From Salvia splendens (Eukaryota > Streptophyta > Magnoliopsida > Lamiales > Lamiaceae): a stretch of DNA of 64,000 nt. The notes under the pieces are model-generated. The model made no database searches and was not told the DNA's origin. It worked only from the letters and a program-made list of their open reading frames with translations. Both the position numbers and the translations under genes were made by a program. The stretch covers positions 35,591,262-35,655,261 of the forward strand of contig NC_056034.1 of NCBI RefSeq assembly GCF_004379255.2, written 5' to 3'. Below, piece after piece: positions 1 through 11,800 of this stretch; the stretch's first letter is position 1; the number at the start of each line of letters is the position of its first letter.

Positions 1-439
1 GCACACGCAGTTGCATCAACATGTTTCTACAAAGCACTTTGCGGGTGGCAGGAGAATTCTTATCACTGTTATATTTTTCAAAACTAGACTTCTCTCACTA
101 AGAAGGAATCAGGAAATTGAATAGCTGTAAACATGATGCTATGCTATGTGCAGTTTGTTTCTCAGTAGTAGTACAGTAGATTCCCAAGTAAACTAATGGA
201 TCTCATTAAAGTTATATTGACTTCGTTTCAACCCTTTTCTTTTGAAACTTAAGGCAAGCAGAAGATGCACATTAATCACAAGCAGGAAACACAAAATTTA
301 CTTCATCAATCGAAGTATCGAACTCATGCCAGAATACACCGGCAAATTCGCAATTATTTCAAACACAAGTAGGAAAGAGCCGCTTGAGGCAAACCCAAAG
401 CACATATAACGCAGTCGATGGAACTTCCACAGTTTGGAT
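1..439 (-). other. 3' flank / probable 3' UTR of the phosphatase gene
   Basis: No coding segment is recognised here. The stretch lies immediately downstream, on the minus strand, of the stop codon of the YVH1-like gene at 440-442 and is AT-rich, as expected for a plant 3' UTR and terminator region. The exact polyadenylation site cannot be assigned by eye. Confidence 0.4.
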
Positions 440-3400
440 CTAGATAGTACTGATGTCCACTCGGCTTTTATGAAGCTGAAAGGCCGGTGTGATCCAACTC
501 CCGCAACTGCACTGAATCCCTGACCAGTTGAAGTAACCTAGTCGAGCTTCACAGTGGGCGCATGTCAGCTTGCCCTCAAGACCACCTTCTTCCACTGGCA
601 AATTGTAAAAACACTCATCGATCCATTTTATAGTTCAAGAAGGAATTAATTACACAAGCAGTTTTAGAAAGTCCAAGACTGAACAAATTACCATAAATAT
701 GGATGAGATAGCTTAAGTCATCCTACCTGTTTTCATCCAGCGAAGAGGCTCAACAAAGATGGAAGAACACCCCTCATCACCGGGTCTTCTGAAAGGACTT
801 CCACCCCTTCTTTTATGCCAATCAAAGCATGATTCACCCTCTCCTGGAACATGATCCAAAATATTTTCCTGCAATGCAATGACTCTACGGCATTTTTTGC
901 ATCGGAATGCACAAGTAGGAGGGGCTTGTATGCCAGGTGATGCTTCAGCATTTGAGGAAACAGTTCCTGCTGGCAGTCCAGGATCTGCACCAAACTTCGA
1001 ACCATCTATTTGTTCCCCACGATTATAGGAATCGCCTGTTATTCCGTTCAGAAGGACCCCATGAAGGCACCAATGAATGAAAAAATGGTGTTGGAAAAGA
1101 TAATTCAACATAATTAGTATTTACTGCACCTCAGTACATGCAGTACATAGAGGACATATGATACGATCCCACATCGGTTTCACACGAAAGCGTGGAATAG
1201 CATATAAGAGGGAGTCAACCCTTGACCTTTGACCATGGTTTTCGGTTAAGTTAGGGCTTCCTATCTTATATGTTTATCAACATACCTTACCATTGCCCAT
1301 TTTACTGCACTCCAAGAATAAAAGAACTAGGTTATTGTGATTAGCAATTGTCAAGCTAATTTTAAACAAATCTTCTTGTATCATTAGAGTATAGAGATGT
1401 GTGGAATGACATCAATATACATCAGATATTCATACAACTAATCTTATGATGCAAAACAACTGCTTTTTTTCTTCTTATAAATTAACTTTTTTAAGTTGAA
1501 TGACAAATACTAAGATTGTCAACAAATGAGAAAGAATACATAATTCTTTCTTAGTTGAAGACTTGAAGTAGATCAATTTGAATAACAATTGGAACGACCC
1601 ACTAAGCTCTAAAACCCAAGTCAGGGACTAGCTGTGAATCATGATCAGCTGCCTACTACATGAGTAGTAGGGGTGTCGAAACGGGTACCCGCACCCAAAA
1701 AACGCATTTTATACTACACGATACCCGACCCGCAAGGCATTGCGGGTATCGGGATACCCGCAATTGCGGGTACCCGCACCCGCAGGCGTAGTTAATTTAA
1801 TTAGTGTGCATCTGCCAATATTTGTATAGATTTGGTTAAGGGACTACTATTAAGTACTTATGCGATGTGGGATAACTTTTAAACCTTGTGAATAAGCTCA
1901 TTAACATCTTATATCTATCTATACACAACTCATGTTTTTATTTATATTTTCTGAGATTGGCAGCATGCGAAGAGACACTCAACATAAATTAAAGAGAATC
2001 AAGTGTAAAAATGATTAATAATTTAACAAAATTTTAAATATGAAATGGAGTAGAAACTAAATAAGACGACACACCTTCTATACATTAATTAATAAAAGTT
2101 AGATACTAAGTTGGTAAACTATATAGTTACATGTAGAATATTAATCTAATTTCTCAGTTTATAATTATATTTAATAAATATTTTGGAAAAACGTTCTTTG
2201 ACTTTATCTTACAATTTTAATGTTTGTTTATGCCTTTGGATACATTATTTTTTAGTCTTAAGTCCAATTATTTTTGTAAACTCTTTTGATAGTTACTTCA
2301 TTTCAAATATTCGAAATTAATAATAAAAATTTATGTTTGTTTGATCAAGTCATCCCAAATTATACATTCACTTGATTCAAATTTATATGTTACTATTTGA
2401 ATTTGAATGATATTTGAGATAGTAGCTAGAGGTGGTGGCTAACCAAGTTGTCCCACATTAAAAATGAGATTAAATGATAGAGGACTTGTGCACTATAAAT
2501 ATATGATATATTCTACTCTACAATTCAAATCGGGTATTTATTCGGGTATCGGGTATACCGATACCCGGTCAGGTATACCCAATATTCGGGTATACCGATA
2601 CCCCGATCCCGATTTTTGCGGGTAACGGGTATCCGATACCCGACAGGTATCGGGTCGGGTTGGGAAATACCCGATACCCGTTTCGACATGCCTAATGAGT
2701 ACAACCACCACATAATATTTTTCTAGAACATTTCATACTTAGTTTAATTAAGCAAATCAAGAATTACGGTATCAGAATTATAGAAATAAAACAATAAACG
2801 TGAAAAGGGGTACAACAAATTCATTCAAGGAAAAAATATTCACCTAATACTTTTAACCGAAAGCGCTTGTATATGGAGCTTGCACGATCAACTTTAAACC
2901 CCATTTGTTCAAACATTTTCAGCTGCGACAACGGTGACAGGTGAGTAACACGCACAACCTAAAAATGCACTAATAATTAAACTAACACATAGATTTGAAA
3001 ATAAATACCTGCTCCAAGAAACCATCATTAGGGCCCACTGATTCACAGCTCTGCTTCAAGGATTCAATAGCATCTTATAATCACAAGAAGAACCAAAAAG
3101 AGTTTTAACACATTCAAAATAAAACAAAAACAAAAGTAGATAAATTAAGTTGATAGTAGCAGTACAAAAATGCTTAATTACAAATAAATCAAAAATATAT
3201 TTGGTAAAATGGCATGTGCATGCACTTTAAACAACAATAAAAGGACATCTCCAAACCTTCTAATGGTAGCTGTTCACATTTCATCAGGTATGCTGTAATT
3301 ATTGCTGCACTGCAATGAAAATAAGAAGATGTAAATAAGCCAACACTGGGTACACGCATAATTCAATTAAAAAGCCTGACCTTAACACCCATCATAGTCT

Positions 3401-4370
3401 GGCCGTCAATACAAATGTTGTATAAATCAGTGTGTCGACATATAAATGTTCAACTACAAGTCTACATATAAATAAAGAAGTCATTCCATGAGAGGGAAAG
3501 GAAAACAATCGCTAAGTATTAAATAGCTAATAGAGTTCTTGAAAAACTTGGAAGTTAGTAAATAAATGAACCTTCTTCAATCTACATGAGAAAGACGAAC
3601 AGCTTTTCATTAAAGTTTTAGATATAAACTAATTTATCAGGCACTTGACCAAACCCGCCTTTTCCAGTTCTCTATTATCTTTTCGATCCTTGTAAGCTTT
3701 TAGCCACACCCTTTTTGGTATTTCATTCTCATCAGAACAAAAAATTACTGAAGTTTTAGCTTTATCAAAAAAATAATTTTGTAGTCATGCCTAATATTAT
3801 AATGTAGAGGCAACTATTAGAGCAAGGGAAGGAAGTTAGTACTAATATTATGATGTCTAAAAACCATAGAGCAGACCAACCAACCACCTAAGTAGGTTTA
3901 GTATAAGTAGAGACATGGCATAGTCAAAATTATATTCCACACCTCCTTGATACGCCTGCAAAGCAGTGGACAAGAACTGAACCTTCTTTCCAACTATCTT
4001 CAATAAAATCCAAGCACACATCCAAATGGTCCAGCAAATTTTCACTTTCCATATCCCTTATAGGTACAGCCATCCTCACAATCTTCAAATCCTTACCAGC
4101 ATACTCCAGTGAATAAAGCAGCTTATCTGGTGATAAAGCAGACTTTGACATGTCATGTGGAACATCCTCCGATCCTGAGTCCCCAGCATAGACCTTCCGG
4201 ATTTCTTTGCTCGGAATTGAGATCCCACTACGCCACTCTGAGAAGAAAGAAATGGATTCTGAACTAAGAACTGACAGTATATGTGTGATTTCATTACAGT
4301 CCTTCTGGAGAACGTCCGCAGCATCACCAATGTTGCCAATAAATAAATGCTCACGCACCAGGTACGGCAT
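440..4370 (-). CDS. YVH1: YVH1/DUSP12-like dual-specificity phosphatase with C-terminal zinc-binding domain
   Basis: The minus-strand exons are 4370-3943, 3309-3257, 3073-3009, 2922-2844, 1035-727 and 594-440. They sum to 1089 nt, or 362 aa plus a TAG stop, and every junction keeps frame with GT-AG ends. Residues 1-150 form the phosphatase domain. It starts MPYLVREHLFIGN, has a probable general acid in IRDMESE near residue 106, and the P-loop HCFAGVSRS with nucleophile Cys136. The last Ser codon of the P-loop is split by intron 1. The C-terminal third has the YVH1-type zinc-binding features: CKKC, the block DHVPGEGES..WHKRR, CSSIFVEPLRWMK, CAHC and CSCGSW. Yeast YVH1 acts in 60S ribosome maturation and needs the zinc domain; the same role here is inference. 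The chosen ATG is the first in the exon and gives the conserved family N-terminus. A 5' UTR intron probably lies upstream. Confidence 0.93.
1668..2694. mobile_element. Non-autonomous hAT-like element in phosphatase intron 5
   Basis: The 1027-bp element starts TAGGGGTGTCGAAACGGGTA and ends with the inverted counterpart (TAGGCATGTCGAAACGGGTA on the opposite strand). It is flanked by the 8-bp direct repeats atgagtag (1660-1667) and atgagtac (2695-2702), one mismatch apart. An 8-bp target duplication with short TIRs is the hAT signature. Both subterminal zones are dense in the words GGGTATC, GGGTACC and their complements, a likely transposase-binding array. No transposase is encoded. It lies in the 1.8-kb intron between exons 2844-2922 and 727-1035. 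Confidence 0.82.
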
Positions 4371-5520
4371 ACCAGCACGAACACTTGCACCTATCTCAAA
4401 TGGATGGAGACTAGAGAGAAGAAATAATAGACTTTAAAGTCATATACTTGTGCTGATTTCAAATGTCCATCTAATACAAAAAAATGAGAACTTCTTAAAA
4501 AACTAGCAGCCACTTCACACCATATAGTTTTAGCTGTCACAAAAGCAGAAAGACCTTAACAAATAGTACCACAAGGAAAGAAACAGATGCAAAAGAATAT
4601 GACACTCTCACACAGGAGTAATCCCGGATGTCGGGATCACACTTCTTCGCCATTAACTTTTTTTCTATGATCACCACCTCTAAATACATTAATAAATAAA
4701 CCATTGTGCTTAATTTACTCAAATAACGGTTACTATTAAATCTCGATGATCTGGTTCTTAACATCGATAACATATAGTCCCTCCATCCGCCATTAAATGT
4801 CCCATATTTCTTTTTCCGTTCGCCAATAAGTGTCTCATTTCACTTTTACTATATTTGGTAAGTGGACCCTACGTTCCACTAACTCAATCCACTCACATTT
4901 TATATAAATCCAATATAATAAAAGTAGGTCTCCCATTCCACTCACTTTTCTACCCACTTTACTTTATAAATTCAAACAATTTCTTAAAATCTGTGCCGGT
5001 CAGATATGAGACATATAATCATGGACGGAGGGAGTACCTCTTTAGTCACAGTTACAAAATCACCGAAAAAAAAACATAACTATCGTCAAACGTATCAAAG
5101 AAACTATTCGTCGAGCTAGTGTAGAAACTTCAATCTTCAGGTATCAATAAAGGTGTTCAATTTAACTAAATATCAGCAACTTCGCGACACAGTTACATTT
5201 TCCGATTTTCGAAACAGAAAAGGCAGCATAAATCATCATTTTATAACTAAGCTGATCATTCAAAATAAATACGATTAACAGAGAATCTAACTCATCTAAA
5301 TTCGCCTCCGAACAATAAAAAAAAAGGTTGTGGAATAAAGCAATCCATTCATGAACTGGAACTATGATAAATATTCCTAGAAAAATGAAATTCCTCCTAG
5401 CAATAGCAATAAAGTCATGCAATACCGTACCTTGGGCCGGAGATGGGATATTCCGGTGATTCGCCGAGGAGTGTTGGCGGGCTAACGAAGAAGGAAGCTG
5501 AATATTCCTGTTCCTTTTTC
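4371..5520 (-). other. Probable 5' UTR with intron and promoter-proximal region of the phosphatase gene
   Basis: A good acceptor (gatag, ending at 4391) lies 20 bases upstream of the ATG, and a CAAG/GTACGG donor lies at 5431/5430. This suggests a non-coding first exon of about 5431-5520 and a 5' UTR intron at 4391-5430. The putative first exon contains no ATG. A Stowaway MITE sits in this intron. The transcription start is not determined. Confidence 0.5.
4777..5034. mobile_element. Stowaway-like MITE (Tc1/mariner type)
   Basis: The ends are tagtCCCTCCATCCG.. and ..CGGACGGAGGGAGTA-like inverted repeats, flanked by TA dinucleotides. The arms extend about 35 bp (ccattaaatgtcccat and its diverged complement). 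It lies in the presumed 5' UTR intron of the phosphatase gene. Confidence 0.75.
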
Positions 5521-5799
5521 GCTATGCGATTTCCACTCGCGTTTGAAGTTTTATAGAACCTTCGCACGTGTGAAGGAATCCTGAGGCTCGTGCGAGCCTG
5601 TTTACTTTTTAGGAGAATGGCATCTTTCTACCTCGGGAGCTCTAATTTGAGAAAATGTTTTGAATAAGCTAGTAAAACATTTTATTATATCTTAAAAATT
5701 TGAGAAAGTAATTCTAATATTTAGTATTTTGTGGGAATTATAAATATCAGAGTCTCAATATATGCAAATCCATTCTTTATTGCAGAATCGTATAAATTT
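5521..5799. other. Intergenic, nothing recognised
   Basis: AT-rich sequence between the phosphatase 5' end and the MITE at 5800. It may hold the phosphatase promoter. No motif could be assigned with confidence. Confidence 0.3.
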
Positions 5800-6453
5800 A
5801 AAATTAAGGTTTTTAGATCTATTTTTTGTGGATGAGATGCGCAAATGTATAAATTATTTTCGCTTTCATCACGAGCCTATTTTACTTCAGCCTAGGACAA
5901 ATAAGTCATAACATATTAGGAGGATTTAACTTCATTCCAGTGGATTTTTACTTCATTCCAATAGGATTATTACTTCATTCCAGTACGTACAGTCGGTTTC
6001 GCCGTAGCGTACTGTTCTTTCTCTCTGCAATGTCTATCACCGCCGCCACGTTGCTGACAACAAAATGGAATGATAGCCTAATTGAATGGTGTAATAAGCA
6101 CATGGAATGATGTAATAAACTATTTGAATGAAGTATGTGTAAAAGCATTTGAAGTCTTGCTGAAATGAAATAAAAACCTTGTCCAATGAAGTAATAACGT
6201 TTTTTAATGAAGTAATAAACCTATTGGAATAAATTATCTTTTTTAAAGTGAATAAAGTAAAAACTCAGTTCAATGAATTTGAATGAAGCATGTGTTGAAT
6301 CATTTCAAAACCTATCGGAAGTAAGTAAAAGCATACTGTAGTTTCAAGGTATTACGTATCAGAATGAAGTAAAATGAGTTTGTAATGAAGACCGAAATAA
6401 TTTACACATCAGCGAATCACATAAAAAAAAATAGATCTAATGACCCTAATTTG
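5800..6453. mobile_element. MITE with about 65-bp degenerate terminal inverted repeats and internal TACTTCATTCCA repeats
   Basis: The left end (aaattaaggtttttagatct, then a run ending aaattattttcg) matches the reverse complement of the right end (aaattagggtcattagatct, then a run ending aaattatttcgg) over about 65 bp with mismatches. Between the arms the 12-mer TACTTCATTCCA and its complement TGGAATGAAGTA recur at least ten times in diverged form. No ORF is present. The superfamily is unclear because I cannot define a target duplication. Confidence 0.6.
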
Positions 6454-6818
6454 GTCTCTAGTTCGGTCTTTAAAATTAGTTCGACAATGATCACAACTCA
6501 TAAAGATCATATATTAATTTTAATTAAATCACTTAATTGAAATTAAATAGAAAGGTAACTACATTAACTTTAGTTTATGAATTGGATAAATAATGGGTTA
6601 AAATTAGGCCGAAATAGTTTTGCATTTGGGCTTGCATTTTAATTAGAAGAAGAAACAATATCAGCAGGTAAAAGCCCAATTCTTAGCATATGAAATTATG
6701 AATGGTCAAAATAATTAATTTTCTCCTACACTCTGGAAGGGATCACCTAGTACAATTTATACCACATCTCCTAATGCATCAATATAAGGTGGACAAATGA
6801 ATTATATTTATAGAATAG

Positions 6819-7578
6819 GAAAGGGCAAACAGTTTATAAAGTGATAAACTTTCAAAAAAGTTTGGTTTTTCCTGTGAATTTTAAATGCTACACACAAAGT
6901 CATGAATTTTATCGGACTGTGACATGGTAAATTTCCGGAACAAACTAATCCTACATGGCACGCATGAGTTGTGACATGACAAATCGTTGCCACTACACAA
7001 AACGACATCGTTTTACATGCATAAAACGAAGTCGTTTTATGTGTTTTCAGATAAATTAAAATGATTAGATTAGGGTTCTTCACATCGACTTCTTCACATA
7101 CGCCTCCCTCCCCACCGCGATTTCAGACGCCTCCCTCCATCGCCATTGATTAGATTAGGGTTCTTCACATCGACTTCTTCACATACGCCTCCCTCCCCGT
7201 CGCACCATCGGATCCTGAGTTCTCCGTCACGGCCGTCGTCACTGAAGATGGGAAGACTTGAGCAGACACACAGAAAGGTTTCTTTGAATGGTGAGGTGCG
7301 TTTGAATCAATCTGGACAATTTGGAGTTAGGGCTAAGGGGTAATGGTTTTGTGAATTTATAAAATAAAATAAAAATTGTCTTGTCAGCACTCACTCAACA
7401 TCCAAATCATCTTCCACGTCAACATAAATACAAACGTCATCACACTGCTTAGACGGAGTACCCGACTGGGGAAATCGGCACACAGGGTAAAGTTCATGAC
7501 TTTATGTGCAACAACATTTAAAATTCACGGCAAAACCAAACTTTTTTGAAAGTTCATGACTTTATAGGCAGTTTTCCC
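6819..7578. mobile_element. Non-autonomous Mutator-like element with long TIRs
   Basis: Long inverted arms start near ggaaagggcaaac at the left and end gcagttttccc at the right. The arms share the block ctttcaaaaaagtttggttt and, further in, gaattttaaatg, with overall similarity for about 100 bp. The interior has a GC-richer coding-like patch with a direct duplication of about 50 bp (7062-7113 and 7146-7198). A short reading frame at 7146-7343 covers the second copy and probably derives from captured exon sequence. A 9-bp target duplication is not clear; only aatag is shared by the flanks. The Mutator assignment rests on TIR length and the Pack-MULE-like interior. Confidence 0.6.
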
Positions 7579-8805
7579 AATAGAAAAATCTATTTCCAAT
7601 ATAACCTCTATACTTTAGCTCTTCACTTTCTTTTTGTCTGTACTATATTTAATCTAAATAATTATGTTAAACTTTCTTTAACAAAAAAATCTAATAATAT
7701 TAGTTAATAAAATAACATGCTCGCGTCGCATATAAGTTTTGAATGTTTGAAAATATAAATTTAATAATATTAGGATGGATCATGTCTTTTAATTATTTTA
7801 AAATATAAAATGCTTCATACATATAAGTTTTTATATTGATTGCACCTATACCCTCTACAAAGTAGACACCTACTTATGAAATGTGTGATATGGTGTATTA
7901 TGTCAAGTTTACCCAAGTTGGTAGTTAAGATGAAGAACATAGGAAAATGAAAAAAAGGTAAAACAAAAAAAGTACACTCTCTCTGACTAGGTTGGGAAAT
8001 TCGCACAACCTTTTACGTTGATGATTCTACCGACCACATTTAAAGGTTTTGAGAAATACTATTACTCAAAGTTTGTAATACTACTTCTTATCAATACCCC
8101 TTTCTTTAATTGAACAAATACTTTATCCCTCATCAATACGTATCTTAAGGTAACTCAACTGGAGTTCTAAGAAACATAAAAAAAATTGATTAAAAAAATT
8201 AATGAGACGTAAATCTAACTTTTATATATTATTTCTATAATAAATATGGATGAAATGCATAGTCTATTACTAAAAGTAGCAAAAAAAATGAGACATGTAT
8301 TTACATATGGACTAAAAAAGAAACTTAAGAAAACTATTGGCAGACAGACTGAATATATCTATTGTGAGGTCTACCTGTGGAATACAAATTTACATGAACC
8401 AATATTAATGGATCATCCATTCCAAGGTAGATGTCACACTTTTCATTTTATTTTATCCTACAAAAAATATCACATTTTCTCTTTTGTAAAAAAATTCTCT
8501 CTCACATAGTAATATATAAACATATATTTTCTCTCTCTACTTAATATATAAAACAACATCCCCTAAAATCATGCCATCACTCAAGTGTGACATCTACCTC
8601 ACGCGGAGGGAGAGTACTTTTAACACTGGAATATCTGACTTTCAGTTTATTATGCACACTGAAAATAGATCAAGAAAGTAATGGTGAAAAAAGGTTAACT
8701 GTAATGGCTATAAATGAAAGGCCAAAAGTATTAGCATTAGAGAAAGAAAAGAAAAATGAGTAGTAATAAAGTAAAACCTATTTCCGGAATTAAAACCTAT
8801 AACTG
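7579..8805. other. Intergenic region downstream of HisRS, with one MITE
   Basis: AT-rich DNA without a supported gene. It contains the Stowaway-like MITE at 8408-8614. The part next to 8805 is the 3' flank and probable 3' UTR of the histidyl-tRNA synthetase gene. Confidence 0.4.
8408..8614. mobile_element. Stowaway-like MITE
   Basis: The inverted arms share ggtagatgtcacactt. The right end reads cgcggagggagag followed by TA, and the left end (atggatcatcc) is a diverged form of the same terminus. It has no coding capacity. Confidence 0.6.
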
Positions 8806-11800
8806 TCATTCTAGTTCATCAATTCTGATCTCATACTGTTCACCAGATGAAAGAAGTTTGACACCAACCATGCCTTTTTCCCACTCAGCACTCCCCACTA
8901 TTATTAGTCTCTGGGCATTCACTCTTGCTGCCCTTTTAAACGCCCTGTCATATTAGAGTCAAGAACTAAGATTGAAAGAACATGGGATGTCTGAATTAAC
9001 AGCTTTTGGTGCATACCATATGAGGGAATAAACATTCGAAGATTTTTTTCTTTTGATTTATCAGATACTCGGATCAAAAATACACATACCATTTAAGTGG
9101 CTTGTTCTCCAAAACCAAGTCGACAGTTTGGCCCTTTTCCCTGAGTCTAGCAGCAACTAGAGAAGCTGCGCCCTGTAGATCCTGACCCAACGAGCAGACA
9201 ACATTCTGTACCTGGGGGTTAAGTTCTGGAAGAAGTCCCCTATCTTTTAGCAGCTGTAAGAAATATGAAGTTGGGTGGGGATCACAAAATCAAGAAAGAT
9301 GCTTTAGATGGTTGTAGAAGAAAGGTTGATTTAAGGGAATGGAGTTGTATAGTGGCAGTTGAATGCTGATGCCAAAAAGCCTAATCTGCAAGAGGAGATG
9401 GAATAAATTGTACTCACTTCTATAATAACTGCATCCCCAAATCCAAACCCACAAGCTGGGACATCTTCACCTCCAAAAGTGGACAGTAGCCTGTCATATC
9501 GTCCACCGCCACAAATAGCTCTCAGCTTTCCTTCTCGATCAAATCCCTGTAAAGAGAACCATGGTATCAGTTGAAAGCAAAAGAATTATATATTCTCTTG
9601 TAATTATGATATTAATATTCATTTATCCTGCTTACTTAAGACAAAAGGTCCGATATACTCAAGCTAACAGTAGATCATAGATGGGCTCTCAGTGCATCAT
9701 TAATGTGAAGGAGAGGAAGAGGGTTGCAAATGAAAGAAAGGGTGGTGAGTGGATAATTATATGGCTATATTATTAAGACAAAATAATGTGTTGAACATGT
9801 GCCATTCATACAAGACTAGAAACTAGATGGCCATGGTTCATACTAAAATTCCGCACTTGTTCAAGCCACCAATTATGAAGCTGACCTCTATGCTTTAACT
9901 CTGGTTGGTTAGTGGTAGTTATTATAAAACCTGCAGCGGTAAAGTATCACAATTCACAAATATGCTTCCTACCTACCAGTATGAGGTATATTGTTTAGAC
10001 TGCAACTTCCCTCTAACCTATAAGAGTGATACTTAGAAAAGGCTCAGATGATAGATTCATATGTGGAAGAAAGCTAACATAGTTTTCACTGGGATCACAG
10101 ATCACTTCAATTTAATCCTGTAGTCACTTGTTTCAGATCTTAAATCCAGAGCTGCTATATTACATTATCTCTACTTCATAGTATAACATTTATGGCCTTA
10201 GATGACTTTAATAAGTTGAGGGTGTCATTATTTTGACAAGTTCCAACTATATGTGGAAATCAAGTTAGCCATTAAAACATATAAAGATCTGTTTAACAGA
10301 TTTACTATAATCTATCCATACCTCAAAAACAATTCCAGTGTAGTAGGCTAGGCCACGGACAATGGATGCATCAAATTGGATCCACTCGGAATAACCGTAC
10401 TTTTGAGCAAGTGAGAATAGTTGCTTTAACTCAGCAAGGGCCTCAAATGAAGTGCATAGTTTCTCTGTAATGATGCATAAGCAAACAAAATATTAACATT
10501 GCAATTTCTTCACATACATCGGAAAATAAAACTGTCTCAGTTTTAACAGTTTTATCTCGTCTGTCAGTCCCAAAGTTGACAAATAACTTTTTGTAACTTC
10601 ACTCACTATCAGAAGTCTTTGACAAGATATCAAAATACAGAAGAAATCAACCATAATTGCACTGGTCTACCCAGCTTCTACATATCCAGCCCTCCTAACT
10701 TAATACTCCCTCCGTCCTACTTTAGGAGTCTCATTTGAGTTCGGCACAGGTTTTAAGAAATACTCCCTCCGTCCCAACTAAGTTGAGACAAATCTTTTGG
10801 GCACGGAGATTAAGAAATTGTGTTGAAAAGTAGGAGAGAAAGTAGGATAGATAAAGAGAGAGTAAAGTAGATGGTGGAATAAAGTAATAGTGATTGGATA
10901 TTTTGTTTTTTGTTAAAAACGGAAATGACTCAACTTAGTTGGGACATCCCAAAAAGGAATACGACTCAACTTAATTGCGACGGAGGGAGTATAAAGGAAA
11001 GTTGATGAAAAAAGATAGTGGAATATGAGTCCTACTTTTATATATTAGTTTTATAATAAAATGTGAGTGGAAAAAAGTTGGTGAAATGTGGGGCCTATTA
11101 CCATTTATGAAATATTCCAACCGGGACTCCTAAAGTGGGACATCCAAAAGTGGTAAACCGGGACACCTAAAGTGGGACGGAGGGAGTATAAGTTAGCCCC
11201 TTTCCTCTTTTCTTAGCAGCCTTAAAATAGGATGATCAAACGTCAATCTCAATTTCTATGATGCCAACGCAAAACAAAAATTCACATTATCATGTCTAAC
11301 ATAATACCTTCCAACTCTTCCAAGGATTTCGCTGTAAGGATTTGTAGTAGCTCTTCAACTGCCTGCTCTGATAACTCGGCAGCCCTGAGCTCATTCTTGA
11401 TGTCATCAATGGGAATCTTCTCCAACTGTTTAGAATGAAAAAACAACCAAATAAAAGCGTAACAAGACAGGTCAGAGAATATAATATTAAACTAAGCATG
11501 AGAAAGATGGATGGAAATAAGATGCAAAAAGTGTTTATGTAAAATTACTAAATGTGTGTGCATATACACATGACCATTTCATTATCAAACTGACCTTGTC
11601 TATTGTTACACAAACCCTACCAAATAAGCTATCTGGTACTGAGTAGCGTCGGAGCACTTCTTGCAAAACCTGCAAAAAAGCAAGAATAACAATATATTAA
11701 GGTAAATCATCACAGCATAAAAAAAAGGAACTGAACAAAATTTCTATCGGTAATGATATACCCCACTCTGGTAGGTAGAAAGGTTTTCACTTAATGTTTG

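Noticed and set aside
713..1111. Minus-strand ORF starting MLNYLFQHH as a separate gene
   Set aside because: Its first 25 codons are intron sequence. From 1035 down it is exon 5 of the YVH1-like gene, whose splice to 2844 restores KVLGDSYNRGEQ.
1140..1260. Possible solo LTR ('gatcccacatcggtttcacac ... tataagaggg')
   Set aside because: It looks like a retroelement promoter segment, but no TG/CA ends or target duplication could be defined.
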